A DNA stretch of 58,249 nucleotides from Chitinophagaceae bacterium (GTDB lineage: Bacteria > Bacteroidota > Bacteroidia > Chitinophagales > Chitinophagaceae), in assembly GCA_014379345.1 (NCBI GenBank), contig JACMLY010000004.1:1-58249 (forward strand), written 5' to 3'. How positions within the stretch are numbered: position 1 is the first letter of the stretch; every line of letters starts with the position of its first letter. A program made the position numbers and the translations under genes. Positions 1-6,477 of the stretch are shown piece by piece. The notes under the pieces were generated by a model that had not been told where the DNA came from, did not search any database, and was given only the letters and a program-made list of their open reading frames with translations.

Positions 1-188
1 AACGTTGATGCATTTATGCTGTTGGGGCATGGTTGTTCGTCAGCCGGGCAACAGGTGTTCAATAAAGATATGTTGTACAAGCCATATTCAAAAGCATAAT
101 TAAGAAACGGTCGCTGGAACAAAAGCTGATTGAATTACCGAAGTTGAAGGACGCGTTAATGTCTCGCCCCAATGGCATAAATGCAATT

Positions 189-200
189 GTTGTACGCAAT
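189..200. repeat. Left arm of cassette-framing inverted repeat A
   Basis: The 12 bases GTTGTACGCAAT end exactly one base before the stop codon of the gene at 201-677, and their perfect reverse complement begins at 681, four bases beyond that gene's start codon. On the gene's own strand the order is GTTGTAC...gene...GTACAAC, the order expected of R' and R'' core sites around an integron-type gene cassette (consensus GTTRRRY/RYYYAAC, one mismatch here). The match is seen directly; the cassette reading is inference. Confidence 0.55.
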
Positions 201-677
201 CTAGTTTGGAAACTTTTTACTGGAATATACAAAATCATAAATTTCTCCTTTATGCCAAACAGAATAATGAAGATCTACATTATCTGAATTGTTCTTCCAT
301 GACGCGGTCCACCGTATATTAAAACGTCGTTTTTTTGCTTCGGTAAAATCTAAACTACTATCTACCTTGAAGCCGTTTTTTAATAACGCAGCTTTTATTC
401 TGTCTTTTGTCCATGTGTCATGCGATACCTGATATTGGTCAAGCGCGCTAAGCTCTCTTCTCAAAGAATCTTGCGCTTTCATAAAAGCGGCAAACATTTC
501 TGAAAAGTATGGCTTCGGGTCACAGTTTTTCATTCCAACATCAATGCTGTCTTGATTTAAACCTGGATTATTCTCAGATAAAATAGTCAAATCTTTGGTT
601 TCAGGATCATGGCGCTTTTTTTCTGAACATTCAGAAAACAGTAATGGCAATATCAAAATGTAAAAAAAATGTTTCAT
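201..677 (-). CDS. Small hypothetical lipoprotein, cassette-like
   Basis: 158 residues, no family recognised. The first 17 residues form a short hydrophobic segment followed by Cys17 (LLFSEC), a plausible although imperfect lipobox, so the protein is probably exported and lipidated. The mature part is charged, with a Glu/Lys-rich N-terminus and a C-terminal half rich in aromatic residues (WTASWKNN, HYSVWHKGE). The gene is framed by a 12-bp inverted repeat that touches both ends of the reading frame (189-200 and 681-692), and it lies in the same direction as the second small gene and the recombinase upstream. That compact framing, with almost no room for its own promoter, is typical of mobile gene cassettes. 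The ATG at 677 is the only sensible start. Function unknown. Confidence 0.6.
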   Translation of the reverse strand: MKHFFYILILPLLFSECSEKKRHDPETKDLTILSENNPGLNQDSIDVGMKNCDPKPYFSEMFAAFMKAQDSLRRELSALDQYQVSHDTWTKDRIKAALLKNGFKVDSSLDFTEAKKRRFNIRWTASWKNNSDNVDLHYSVWHKGEIYDFVYSSKKFPN

Positions 678-680
678 TGG

Positions 681-692
681 ATTGCGTACAAC
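681..692. repeat. Right arm of cassette-framing inverted repeat A
   Basis: ATTGCGTACAAC, the perfect reverse complement of 189-200, sits immediately upstream of the start codon of the gene at 201-677. Confidence 0.55.
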
Positions 693-695
693 GAA

Positions 696-889
696 CAGGG
701 CTTGGCGAAGTGGGGGAAATAGAATTCCGTCCGCCCGGCTAACTGAAGCTAAATTTATAAATAAAAGTTGATGATATGCACATAGCTAAATTAATAACGT
801 CAAGCTGGATACGAAGCCAAATTGAAAAACAAAAAGTTGAAAAACGGCTTCCGTCCGCCCCCATTTTGGCAAACCCCATGTTAGTGGCA
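696..889. repeat. attC-like imperfect palindrome between the two small genes
   Basis: The whole gap between the two small genes is structured. An arm at 696-716 (CAGGGCTTGGCGAAGTGGGGG minus mismatches) pairs imperfectly with 858-880, where the same pattern recurs on the other strand (CATGGGG..TGCC..TGGGGG). Inside the arms a 12-base direct repeat TTCCGTCCGCCC occurs at 725-736 and 849-860. The outer edge at 879-889 (TGTTAGTGGCA) is one arm of the inverted repeat that frames the next gene. A long imperfect palindrome between two same-direction genes, bounded by GTT/AAC core sites, is the hallmark of an attC recombination site; length near 200 bp is at the upper end. No promoter is evident. Confidence 0.45.
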
Positions 890-906
890 TGTAGCTTTCT
901 GTCACA

Positions 907-1470
907 CTATTCTGGTGCTACAATTCCCTTTGATAAGTCGTTCAAAAATTGTTCTGGATCACCAACAAAGCGATTTGCATTTGATAGTTTAATCGTGTCA
1001 AACAATGCAACTATTGAAGGCTGATAAAGTCTGCCTTGTCTGTCCATTAATAAACATTCAAACTGTGTAGCAAGTGAAAGAACTTTGTCTATAAAGCCTT
1101 TGTCAAGTTGGCGAAGGTCAAGTCTGCAACTTATTTCTTCAACAATTTTTGTCGTGGCGTTAAAGCAAACAGAAATATCATTGGTGTCTGTGTCACCAAA
1201 GCTCCTTAGTCCGTCAGTGTTCTGTGTCCATCTTTGTATGTCACCGAAAGTTTTTAATAATGGCAATATGTTGTCAAGATTGATATTTAGGTCAAGCCAC
1301 CAATGAACTGTCAATGCGTCCTCAAAGTCAGGTTCTGCGTCAAGGTCGGCGTTTTGAATATAGTCACTCCAACCGTCTTTGTCCACTACAAGTTGTGTCG
1401 GAACTTGTCCGTACTTATTCAGTAATGATTTCTGTGGAATTAAGTAAATATGAAATTGCCAAATTGCCAT
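907..1470 (-). CDS. Hypothetical protein, cassette-like
   Basis: 187 residues, soluble and acidic, without signal peptide or membrane segment. I do not recognise a family. It is Asp- and Trp-rich in the first third (VHWWLDLNINLDN) and has a predicted mixed alpha/beta composition; size and composition would fit a small immunity or stress protein, but nothing in it proves that. It is framed by a perfect 11-bp inverted repeat, TGTTAGTGGCA at 879-889 and TGCCACTAACA at 1504-1514, different in sequence from the repeat that frames its neighbour but placed in the same way. It points in the same direction as the recombinase gene, 182 bp downstream of it. Confidence 0.55.
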   Translation of the reverse strand: MAIWQFHIYLIPQKSLLNKYGQVPTQLVVDKDGWSDYIQNADLDAEPDFEDALTVHWWLDLNINLDNILPLLKTFGDIQRWTQNTDGLRSFGDTDTNDISVCFNATTKIVEEISCRLDLRQLDKGFIDKVLSLATQFECLLMDRQGRLYQPSIVALFDTIKLSNANRFVGDPEQFLNDLSKGIVAPE

Positions 1471-1503
1471 TGCTATTTAATTAACGGAATGTCGCTTTGC
1501 TAT

Positions 1504-1514
1504 TGCCACTAACA
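1504..1514. repeat. Right arm of cassette-framing inverted repeat B
   Basis: TGCCACTAACA is the perfect reverse complement of 879-889. Together the two arms bracket the hypothetical gene at 907-1470. A related core, GTTGTATTGCCGCA on the minus strand at 1601-1614, lies closer to the recombinase stop codon and could be the primary attachment site. Confidence 0.5.
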
Positions 1515-1652
1515 CTAAGATTGCTGTATTAGCTGAAATTTCCAAACAAATGACTCATTGATTCGCAAAAAATTAGTTTTCGCTTTTAAGTATTGTGGAG
1601 TGCGGCAATACAACCTGTCTCCCCGGCAAAACAATTTGCTGCCGACCGCCGG

Positions 1653-2876
1653 CTACCATTCGATTGCGCCTTTTTTCCAGATATCATCAAGAGGGCTTGG
1701 GATATGTATCAATTGCTCCTTTTTTACATGCAGATAACGTTCGGTGGTTTTAATGCTGAAATGCCCTAGAATATCTTTGATGTAACGGATGTCAACTCCC
1801 TTTTCAAGTATATGTGTAGCAAATGAATGCCGAAGACAATGAAAACTCACCTCTTTGTTAATACCAGCCCTAATACGGGCAAGCTGAAATACCTTTTGCG
1901 CGCTGCGGGCGCTATATTGTGTTCCCGGATCACCCTGCCCTTCAAACAGGTATACTTTCGGACGGGGTTTGCATAATCTAATATAATTCCGGAGTACATC
2001 CAGCAATACCGGGCTTAACGTAACGTACCTGTCTTTTTTTCCTTTGCTTTTTTCTACAAAAAGCTGCATACGGTCACTGTCTACATCCCGTAATTTTATG
2101 TTCACTACTTCACTTACCCGCAATCCCGCGCTGTATGCCATAAATAAAATGGCTTTATGCTTTTTATTGCTAATTGCGTTAAATAACCGTGTTAGTTCTA
2201 ATTCTCCCAATACTTTTGGTAACTGCAAATGCTTTTTTGGCCTGGGTATCTCAAAGAAAAATTTTTGACGTCCTAACACCTGTTCATAATAATATTTCAA
2301 TGCATTGGTCCGGCTGTGTATTGTATTTTCAGATAATCCGTCCTGTAGACATTTTTGCAGGTACCGCTTTACATCCTCTGTAGTAAGGGTTTGGGCCGGA
2401 TGATTACCCAATTGTTGAAAATAAACAAGCAATTCACCTCGATAGGTTCGTATAGTGCTTGCACTGTATGCCTTTAGCATTAAATGTTGAACGGTAAGCT
2501 TCAAAGCGTGCAGGTTTTCGCTACTGATATTGAAGGCGGCAGATGGCCGGGTTATTGATCCTCTAGGCATAGACACTACCTGGGAGTCAATCTGCATGGG
2601 CAATGGTTTCGGTACTTTCGTGGCCTGCACCTTCTTTCTTTTTTCCAGGTATTGCTTCAGGACGGTAATATCTAATTCAGCCTTCCCATTGAAGGCTTTA
2701 CATATTCTATCGTAAGAATCACGACTCAAAGGAACATACCAAAATTTATTGCTTTGCGACCATTTCGCCTGCCAGATCCGCTTCACGACTTTTTGTAAAC
2801 TGTTATCTCTTTCGAATCGTATGCCTATTTGTTCTTTGGTTTTATGAAAGAATGGCTCGAGGACTACTGTTTTCAT
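1653..2876 (-). CDS. Tyrosine recombinase / integrase (IntI-XerCD group)
   Basis: Site-specific DNA recombinase. An N-terminal arm of about 90 residues (with WSQSNKFWYVPL) precedes a SAM-like core-binding domain (about 125-215) and the catalytic domain, where the full active-site set is visible: Arg in AGLRVSEV, Lys in KSKGKKDRYV, His-x-x-Arg in SFHCLRHSFATH, His in LGHFSIKTT and the nucleophile Tyr in ERYLHV. I use the ATG at 2876 (407 residues); the frame is open to a GTG at 2948 that would add an unlikely 24-residue extension. Recombinases of this arm-bearing type are common in Bacteroidota and resemble integron integrases, although I do not see a clear IntI-specific insertion before the second Arg patch. 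Its position beside two inverted-repeat-framed small genes suggests that it mobilises them. The divergent HTH gene at 3252 may regulate it. Confidence 0.9.
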   Translation of the reverse strand: MKTVVLEPFFHKTKEQIGIRFERDNSLQKVVKRIWQAKWSQSNKFWYVPLSRDSYDRICKAFNGKAELDITVLKQYLEKRKKVQATKVPKPLPMQIDSQVVSMPRGSITRPSAAFNISSENLHALKLTVQHLMLKAYSASTIRTYRGELLVYFQQLGNHPAQTLTTEDVKRYLQKCLQDGLSENTIHSRTNALKYYYEQVLGRQKFFFEIPRPKKHLQLPKVLGELELTRLFNAISNKKHKAILFMAYSAGLRVSEVVNIKLRDVDSDRMQLFVEKSKGKKDRYVTLSPVLLDVLRNYIRLCKPRPKVYLFEGQGDPGTQYSARSAQKVFQLARIRAGINKEVSFHCLRHSFATHILEKGVDIRYIKDILGHFSIKTTERYLHVKKEQLIHIPSPLDDIWKKGAIEW

Positions 2877-3251
2877 ACCCGTCAAACTAATACTTTCAGC
2901 AAATAAAATCCTGGTGAAAACCATCGGAAATAACGGTGAAAAACCCACAAGCAGTTGTAGAATACTTAGAAGCTCAAGTCGTACCGGACCGTCGCGGGAT
3001 TTCTTCGCCTCCTGAAAGGCCTATTTTCAAACTTCCTTCCAAATATATTTAAACGCTTGTGGTTAGGGAAAAACTCTAATCAATAATCTGCTTTGAAAAT
3101 CGCTTTTGAAGATTGTTGCAAATTGCAATGAGTTTTCGCGAATAACTTATTTCTTATTTTATTTTAATCCGTTTTGATAGGTTGCCGATTTACTTTCATA
3201 AAGAATATAATATCTTCTGATGTTTATTAGTGAACAAGCAAAATGTGAAGC
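2877..3251. other. Divergent intergenic region, recombinase / HTH gene
   Basis: AT-rich spacer between divergent genes. It contains the repeated short word TTGCAA (TTGCAAATTGCAA at about 3117-3129) but no convincing TAnnTTTG promoter element or RNA gene that I can identify. Confidence 0.4.
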
Positions 3252-3680
3252 GTGGAACAAATATTTAGAAAAACCGATCCGGATCGCTACCCCCAAAAAA
3301 TCTTTGCAAATCAACTTATCACAGTCGACGATTTGCTGCAATTTAAAAAGCAATTGTTAGATGAGCTATTGATCGCCTTTAGATCCCAATCAGCAACAGT
3401 TTCTAAAAGATGGATGAAGTCTCATGAGGTCAGGAAACTTCTTAAAATCTCGCCGGGTACACTACAAACATTAAAGTCTTCCGGTGTTATCCCATACACT
3501 AAAGTCGGTGGAGTACATTTCTACGATTACGAAGATATTCAGACGGTGCTACTTTACCGGGATGTGCCTGAAACATTTCGAATTAATAAACTTTTAAAAA
3601 TTTATAAAATGGCCCGACAATCATCCATCTTCAAATTCGACGGCCTGCGGGACGATGTAGTTTTTACAAGTTTGGAATGA
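3252..3680 (+). CDS. Helix-turn-helix protein (excisionase/MerR-like HTH_17)
   Basis: 142 residues. The central part (about 52-105) is a winged helix-turn-helix of the HTH_17/excisionase type: WMKSHEVRKLLKISPGTLQ followed by the wing GVIPYTKVGGVHFYDYEDI. Such small proteins are common next to tyrosine recombinases in Bacteroidota mobile elements, where they act as directionality factors or repressors; that role is inferred here. The frame begins with GTG at 3252; a TGA lies two codons upstream in frame and the next ATG is residue 54, which would remove the N-terminal helix, so the GTG is preferred although rare in this window. The remaining C-terminus (RINKLLKIYKMARQSS) is basic. Confidence 0.75.
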   Translation: MEQIFRKTDPDRYPQKIFANQLITVDDLLQFKKQLLDELLIAFRSQSATVSKRWMKSHEVRKLLKISPGTLQTLKSSGVIPYTKVGGVHFYDYEDIQTVLLYRDVPETFRINKLLKIYKMARQSSIFKFDGLRDDVVFTSLE

Positions 3681-3802
3681 TTGAAGATTTGCAAAAAGGG
3701 ACAATACAAAAACATGTCCCATCATACCAGGATGGCCCGGCGAACGTCGATCATTCATCTCCGAATAATTCATCGTACGGTATGACCCGGATAGGGGTTT
3801 CC

Positions 3803-3889
3803 TTCGGGTCTTGTTCGGGTCTTGTTCGGTAAAACCCGAAGAAGACACAGAGAAAAGGCGAAGAAGACCCGAAGAAGACACAGAGAAAA
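3803..3889. repeat. Short tandem and inverted repeat cluster
   Basis: TTCGGGTCTTG is repeated in tandem with an 11-bp period (3803-3829), followed by a 23-base unit starting ACCCGAAGAAGACACAG that occurs exactly twice (3834-3856 and 3867-3889, 33-bp period). The TTCGGGT and ACCCGAA words are complementary, so the cluster can fold. Units with GAAGACACAGAGAAAA resemble the non-coding spacer repeats scattered through many Bacteroidota genomes. An overlapping open frame on the plus strand (3811-4233) is low-complexity and not credible as a gene. Confidence 0.6.
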
Positions 3890-4349
3890 CTCAAAAACAG
3901 GTGCCTGCCTCAGATGAATTTACGGCACATGTATCATCGTTAAAATTGCTTTACAGCAGATGGCAAAAAGAAGGCTGTCATTGTACGATCAATGATTCCG
4001 ACACTGTTTGCATCGAGTCTCGCGCACGTCGGTTCCGTAAGATCTCCCTAACAGGCATGCCACGGCTTGGAGCCGTGGCATGCCTGGACAAGTTAAAGAA
4101 TCCGTTTATATCAGTTACACCACTTCTGATGGGATTTGGAATTCCGGAAACCTCCGGAGTCTCGTGTAATTCGCCGGTTTTGAGTGTTGTTTGTTATAAT
4201 CCTGTATTGTTTGTTGCCGTTTCCGGGGCTTGATCTTTTCCGCTTCTCACCGTCATACTTTTGATGACGCATCAGTCAGATCTATACTAGTTACGTGCAC
4301 GGGCTGCAGCCAATTGAATCAAATTTTATCATCTTAAAAAATCAATTTT
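3890..4349. other. Non-coding spacer holding the hairpin
   Basis: Apart from the hairpin at 4052-4086 I see no gene, RNA or promoter in this stretch. A leader-like AT-rich run precedes the gene at 4350. Confidence 0.4.
4052..4086. repeat. Perfect 16-bp hairpin, REP-like palindrome
   Basis: CAGGCATGCCACGGCT (4052-4067), loop TGG, then its exact reverse complement (4071-4086). No T-run follows on either strand, so it is not a simple intrinsic terminator. GC-rich palindromes with a CCACGGCT/AGCCGTGG core are known as REP sequences mobilised by REP-associated tyrosine transposases (Y1_Tnp); no such transposase lies in this window, so a solitary copy is the likeliest reading. Confidence 0.7.
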
Positions 4350-4799
4350 ATGGCACGAATTTCAAAAGGAATACTGGGTGGCTTTTCGGGGACTGTTGGT
4401 ACCGTGGTCGGTGGTAACTGGAAGGGGATCGACTACATGCGCAGCAAGGCCGTCAGCCGCACATCGGGCACTTCAACCGCCCAGGATGTGCAGCGTGCAA
4501 AATTTGCGTTGGCATCAAAGTTTAACCGGTCGATGAAAGACCTGTTGTCAATCAGTTTTCGCGACTTTGCAAGCAAGATGACAGGTATGAACAGTGCCTT
4601 GTCTTTCACAATGAAAAATGCTGTTGTTGGTATTTACCCTGATTTAAAGATCGACTACGCCCAGGTGTTGGTAGCCAGGGGAAATATGCCGAATGCGCTA
4701 ACTCCGTCCTCGGCCCCATCCTGGCGCGAGTATGCCGTATGGCTTTGTGCGGAGCGTCCCCGTGCCTCTTGCCGAGCGGAGGCTCTGATATTAATATAG
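4350..4799 (+). pseudogene. DUF6266 protein, C-terminally broken
   Basis: The N-terminus (ARISKGILGGFSGTVGTVVG) is the signature of DUF6266, a Bacteroidota-specific family of unknown function, usually a little over 200 residues with a C-terminal beta-sandwich-like domain. Here homology-like sequence stops at about residue 123 (PSSAPSW) and is replaced by a Cys/Arg-rich tail of about 26 residues (WLCAERPRASCRAEALILI) that does not look like natural protein, so the original 3' part has been lost by a deletion or rearrangement. The following 250 bp hold no continuation. Located between a REP-like hairpin and the sugar locus, at the edge of the accessory segment. It may still be translated as a truncated product. 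Confidence 0.65.
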
Positions 4800-5056
4800 C
4801 AATCATCCTGAATAAATTCTGCTGCTGCGGCATAAATAATCTTTCTGCCTTGCCGCTATCCCGAAGTCAAATATGTCATTTTATATTTCTCGTGAACTCT
4901 CCACAAGGAAGTATATGGAAACCTGTTGCAAATTTTCTGTGGTGCAGGCACGAGATGCCATCGCACAATACCCCCGCCTCAACCTCGCGCCAGGCCTCTG
5001 ATTAAACATCGCCATACACGCGCTGGTTGGGGATTGACCTGACATGATCTTTAGCC

Positions 5057-6199
5057 TCAATAATATCTGCCAATGAGTGGATTGTCAACGATCACCCTTT
5101 TCATCTCTTCGGGATCAATGGTACCTTGTTTGGCATAAACAATCTTCCCGCCCGGTTCAACCAGGATAGAGTAAGGTAATGCACCCTGCCATTTTGGGTC
5201 GATAATATCGATCAATTTATATTTATCATCTACACTGAATAAAAAATTAGAATTGGAGGCCTGATGCTTTATTAAAAATTTCAACACTTTTTCCTTATTT
5301 GAAGGATTATCGGCACTGATGCTGACAAATTCAAAATCCCGACCACGGTACATTCTGTTGATGGTAATGAAATCGGGGAATTCGGTTACGCACGGGCCAC
5401 ACCAGGTAGCCCATATATTAATTAAACGAAGCTTGTCTGAATTGTTTTTCAGCAAATCCTTTAATCCTGATTCGTCAATCATTTCGACACCTACCGGTTC
5501 ACTGGCCCATTTTTCATAAACTTTTTGTACCACCTCTTTTTTTTCTGCCCATTTAATAGAACATCCAAAAACCTTGGTGGTAGCTACCGGCACTTTTTTA
5601 TTATTTAATAAAGCTTCAATAGCAGTTCGTGCATCCAGGCTGGTGGGGGTCTTGGCAGGATTTTCCATATCGTCAATACGGCCGTGGTAAGCCAGTGTCC
5701 TTTCTTTGTTAAAAACAAAGATATGTGGGGTAGCAATGGGTCCGTAGGCCTTGGAAACCGATTGGGTCTTGCCATCATATAAATAAGGAAAATTGTAACG
5801 TTTTTGTTTGGCACGCAGTTTCATTTCTTCATAAGAGTCGCTTAGATCGGAATAGCCCAGTTCATTTAAATTAACAGAGTTTGGATCATTGGGTGAAATT
5901 GCAACAACAGCCACTCCCTTTTTGCTGTAGTCTTTTGTTAATTGAATGATCCTGTCCTCATAGGCCTGGGCAGTAGGGCAGTGGTTGCAGGTAAATACAA
6001 TTACAAGGATCTGCGCATTTTTGAACGAAGCAAGGGTATACGTTTTTCCATCTACACCAGGCAAACTGAAGTTTGGAGCCTTTGCACCTACTTCCAGCGT
6101 CTTATGCTCTTCCAAAGTTGCAGAGGAAACAGAGTAGCGGGGATAAGCCAGATCCAGGGCCAGAGAGATAAATAAAAAAAATAAAGACTTGCTTTTCAT
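5057..6199 (-). CDS. Secreted double-thioredoxin protein (redoxin + TlpA-like)
   Basis: 380 residues with an N-terminal signal peptide (about 1-26). Two thioredoxin folds follow. The first (about 36-200) is a peroxiredoxin/redoxin-type domain with CNHC at 71-74 in the position of a resolving pair and a PHIFVFNKE strand typical of the fold. The second (about 235-375) is TlpA/ResA-like with a canonical WCGPC at 266-270 and a cis-proline region ALPYSIL. Probable role: periplasmic thiol-disulfide exchange or reduction of exported proteins. The ATG at 6199 directly precedes the signal peptide. Upstream (6272-6341) lies a copy of the paired TGAYGTAG repeat seen before the sugar genes, but in the opposite orientation relative to this gene. 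It ends the sugar locus on the left. Confidence 0.85.
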   Translation of the reverse strand: MKSKSLFFLFISLALDLAYPRYSVSSATLEEHKTLEVGAKAPNFSLPGVDGKTYTLASFKNAQILVIVFTCNHCPTAQAYEDRIIQLTKDYSKKGVAVVAISPNDPNSVNLNELGYSDLSDSYEEMKLRAKQKRYNFPYLYDGKTQSVSKAYGPIATPHIFVFNKERTLAYHGRIDDMENPAKTPTSLDARTAIEALLNNKKVPVATTKVFGCSIKWAEKKEVVQKVYEKWASEPVGVEMIDESGLKDLLKNNSDKLRLINIWATWCGPCVTEFPDFITINRMYRGRDFEFVSISADNPSNKEKVLKFLIKHQASNSNFLFSVDDKYKLIDIIDPKWQGALPYSILVEPGGKIVYAKQGTIDPEEMKRVIVDNPLIGRYY

Positions 6200-6271
6200 A
6201 AACTGGAGTATTTATGAAAAGTTACAATGTTTTTGAACCGGTTTTTCTTTAATTGAAAAGCCAAATGAACG

Positions 6272-6341
6272 TGATGTAGAAATGATGTAGTTTATAAGTA
6301 TCCTTAAATGATTTTTGGGGTATGTTGTAGTACTGACGTAG
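6272..6341 (+). promoter_or_regulatory. Paired TGAYGTAG operator unit (reverse to its gene)
   Basis: Half-sites TGATGTAG at 6272 and 6283, and TGTTGTAG at 6323 and TGACGTAG at 6334. Each pair has an 11-bp period and the pairs are 51 bp apart, matching the units before 9937, 15421 and 17290. Unlike those, no TAnnTTTR follows 39 bp after the last half-site; the only gene that could use it is on the other strand (start 6199), 73 bp away, where a TAACTTTT element occurs at 6217-6224 on the minus strand. Confidence 0.6.
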
Positions 6342-6477
6342 TAAAAATCGGCTGATTTAATAGTGTGCCATCACCAAATATCATTTTTTGAACCGCTTTC
6401 CTGAAAGTGGCTTTCAGATACAGATTATTATTTATTGCAATCATTATGAAGGCAATGTAGAAACTGAAACGCTATGG

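Noticed and set aside
1..99. Open frame running in from the left edge on the plus strand
   Set aside because: Only 32 codons, no recognisable motif, opposite to the cassette genes; not longer than expected by chance.
776..1024. Plus-strand frame overlapping the cassette spacer
   Set aside because: It is translated from the inverted-repeat region and the 3' end of the gene on the other strand.
2877..2948. 24-residue N-terminal extension of the recombinase from a GTG
   Set aside because: Not part of the family N-terminus; ATG at 2876 fits better.
3651..3662. ACGATGTAG word resembling the operator half-site
   Set aside because: Inside a coding region with no partner 11 bp away.
3811..4233. 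140-codon plus-strand frame over the repeats and hairpin
   Set aside because: Translation is low complexity from the repeats and then crosses the palindrome; no protein-like features.
6401..6417. Hairpin CTGAAAG-TGG-CTTTCAG after the regulator gene
   Set aside because: Short stem with no T-run on the gene strand; not a convincing terminator.
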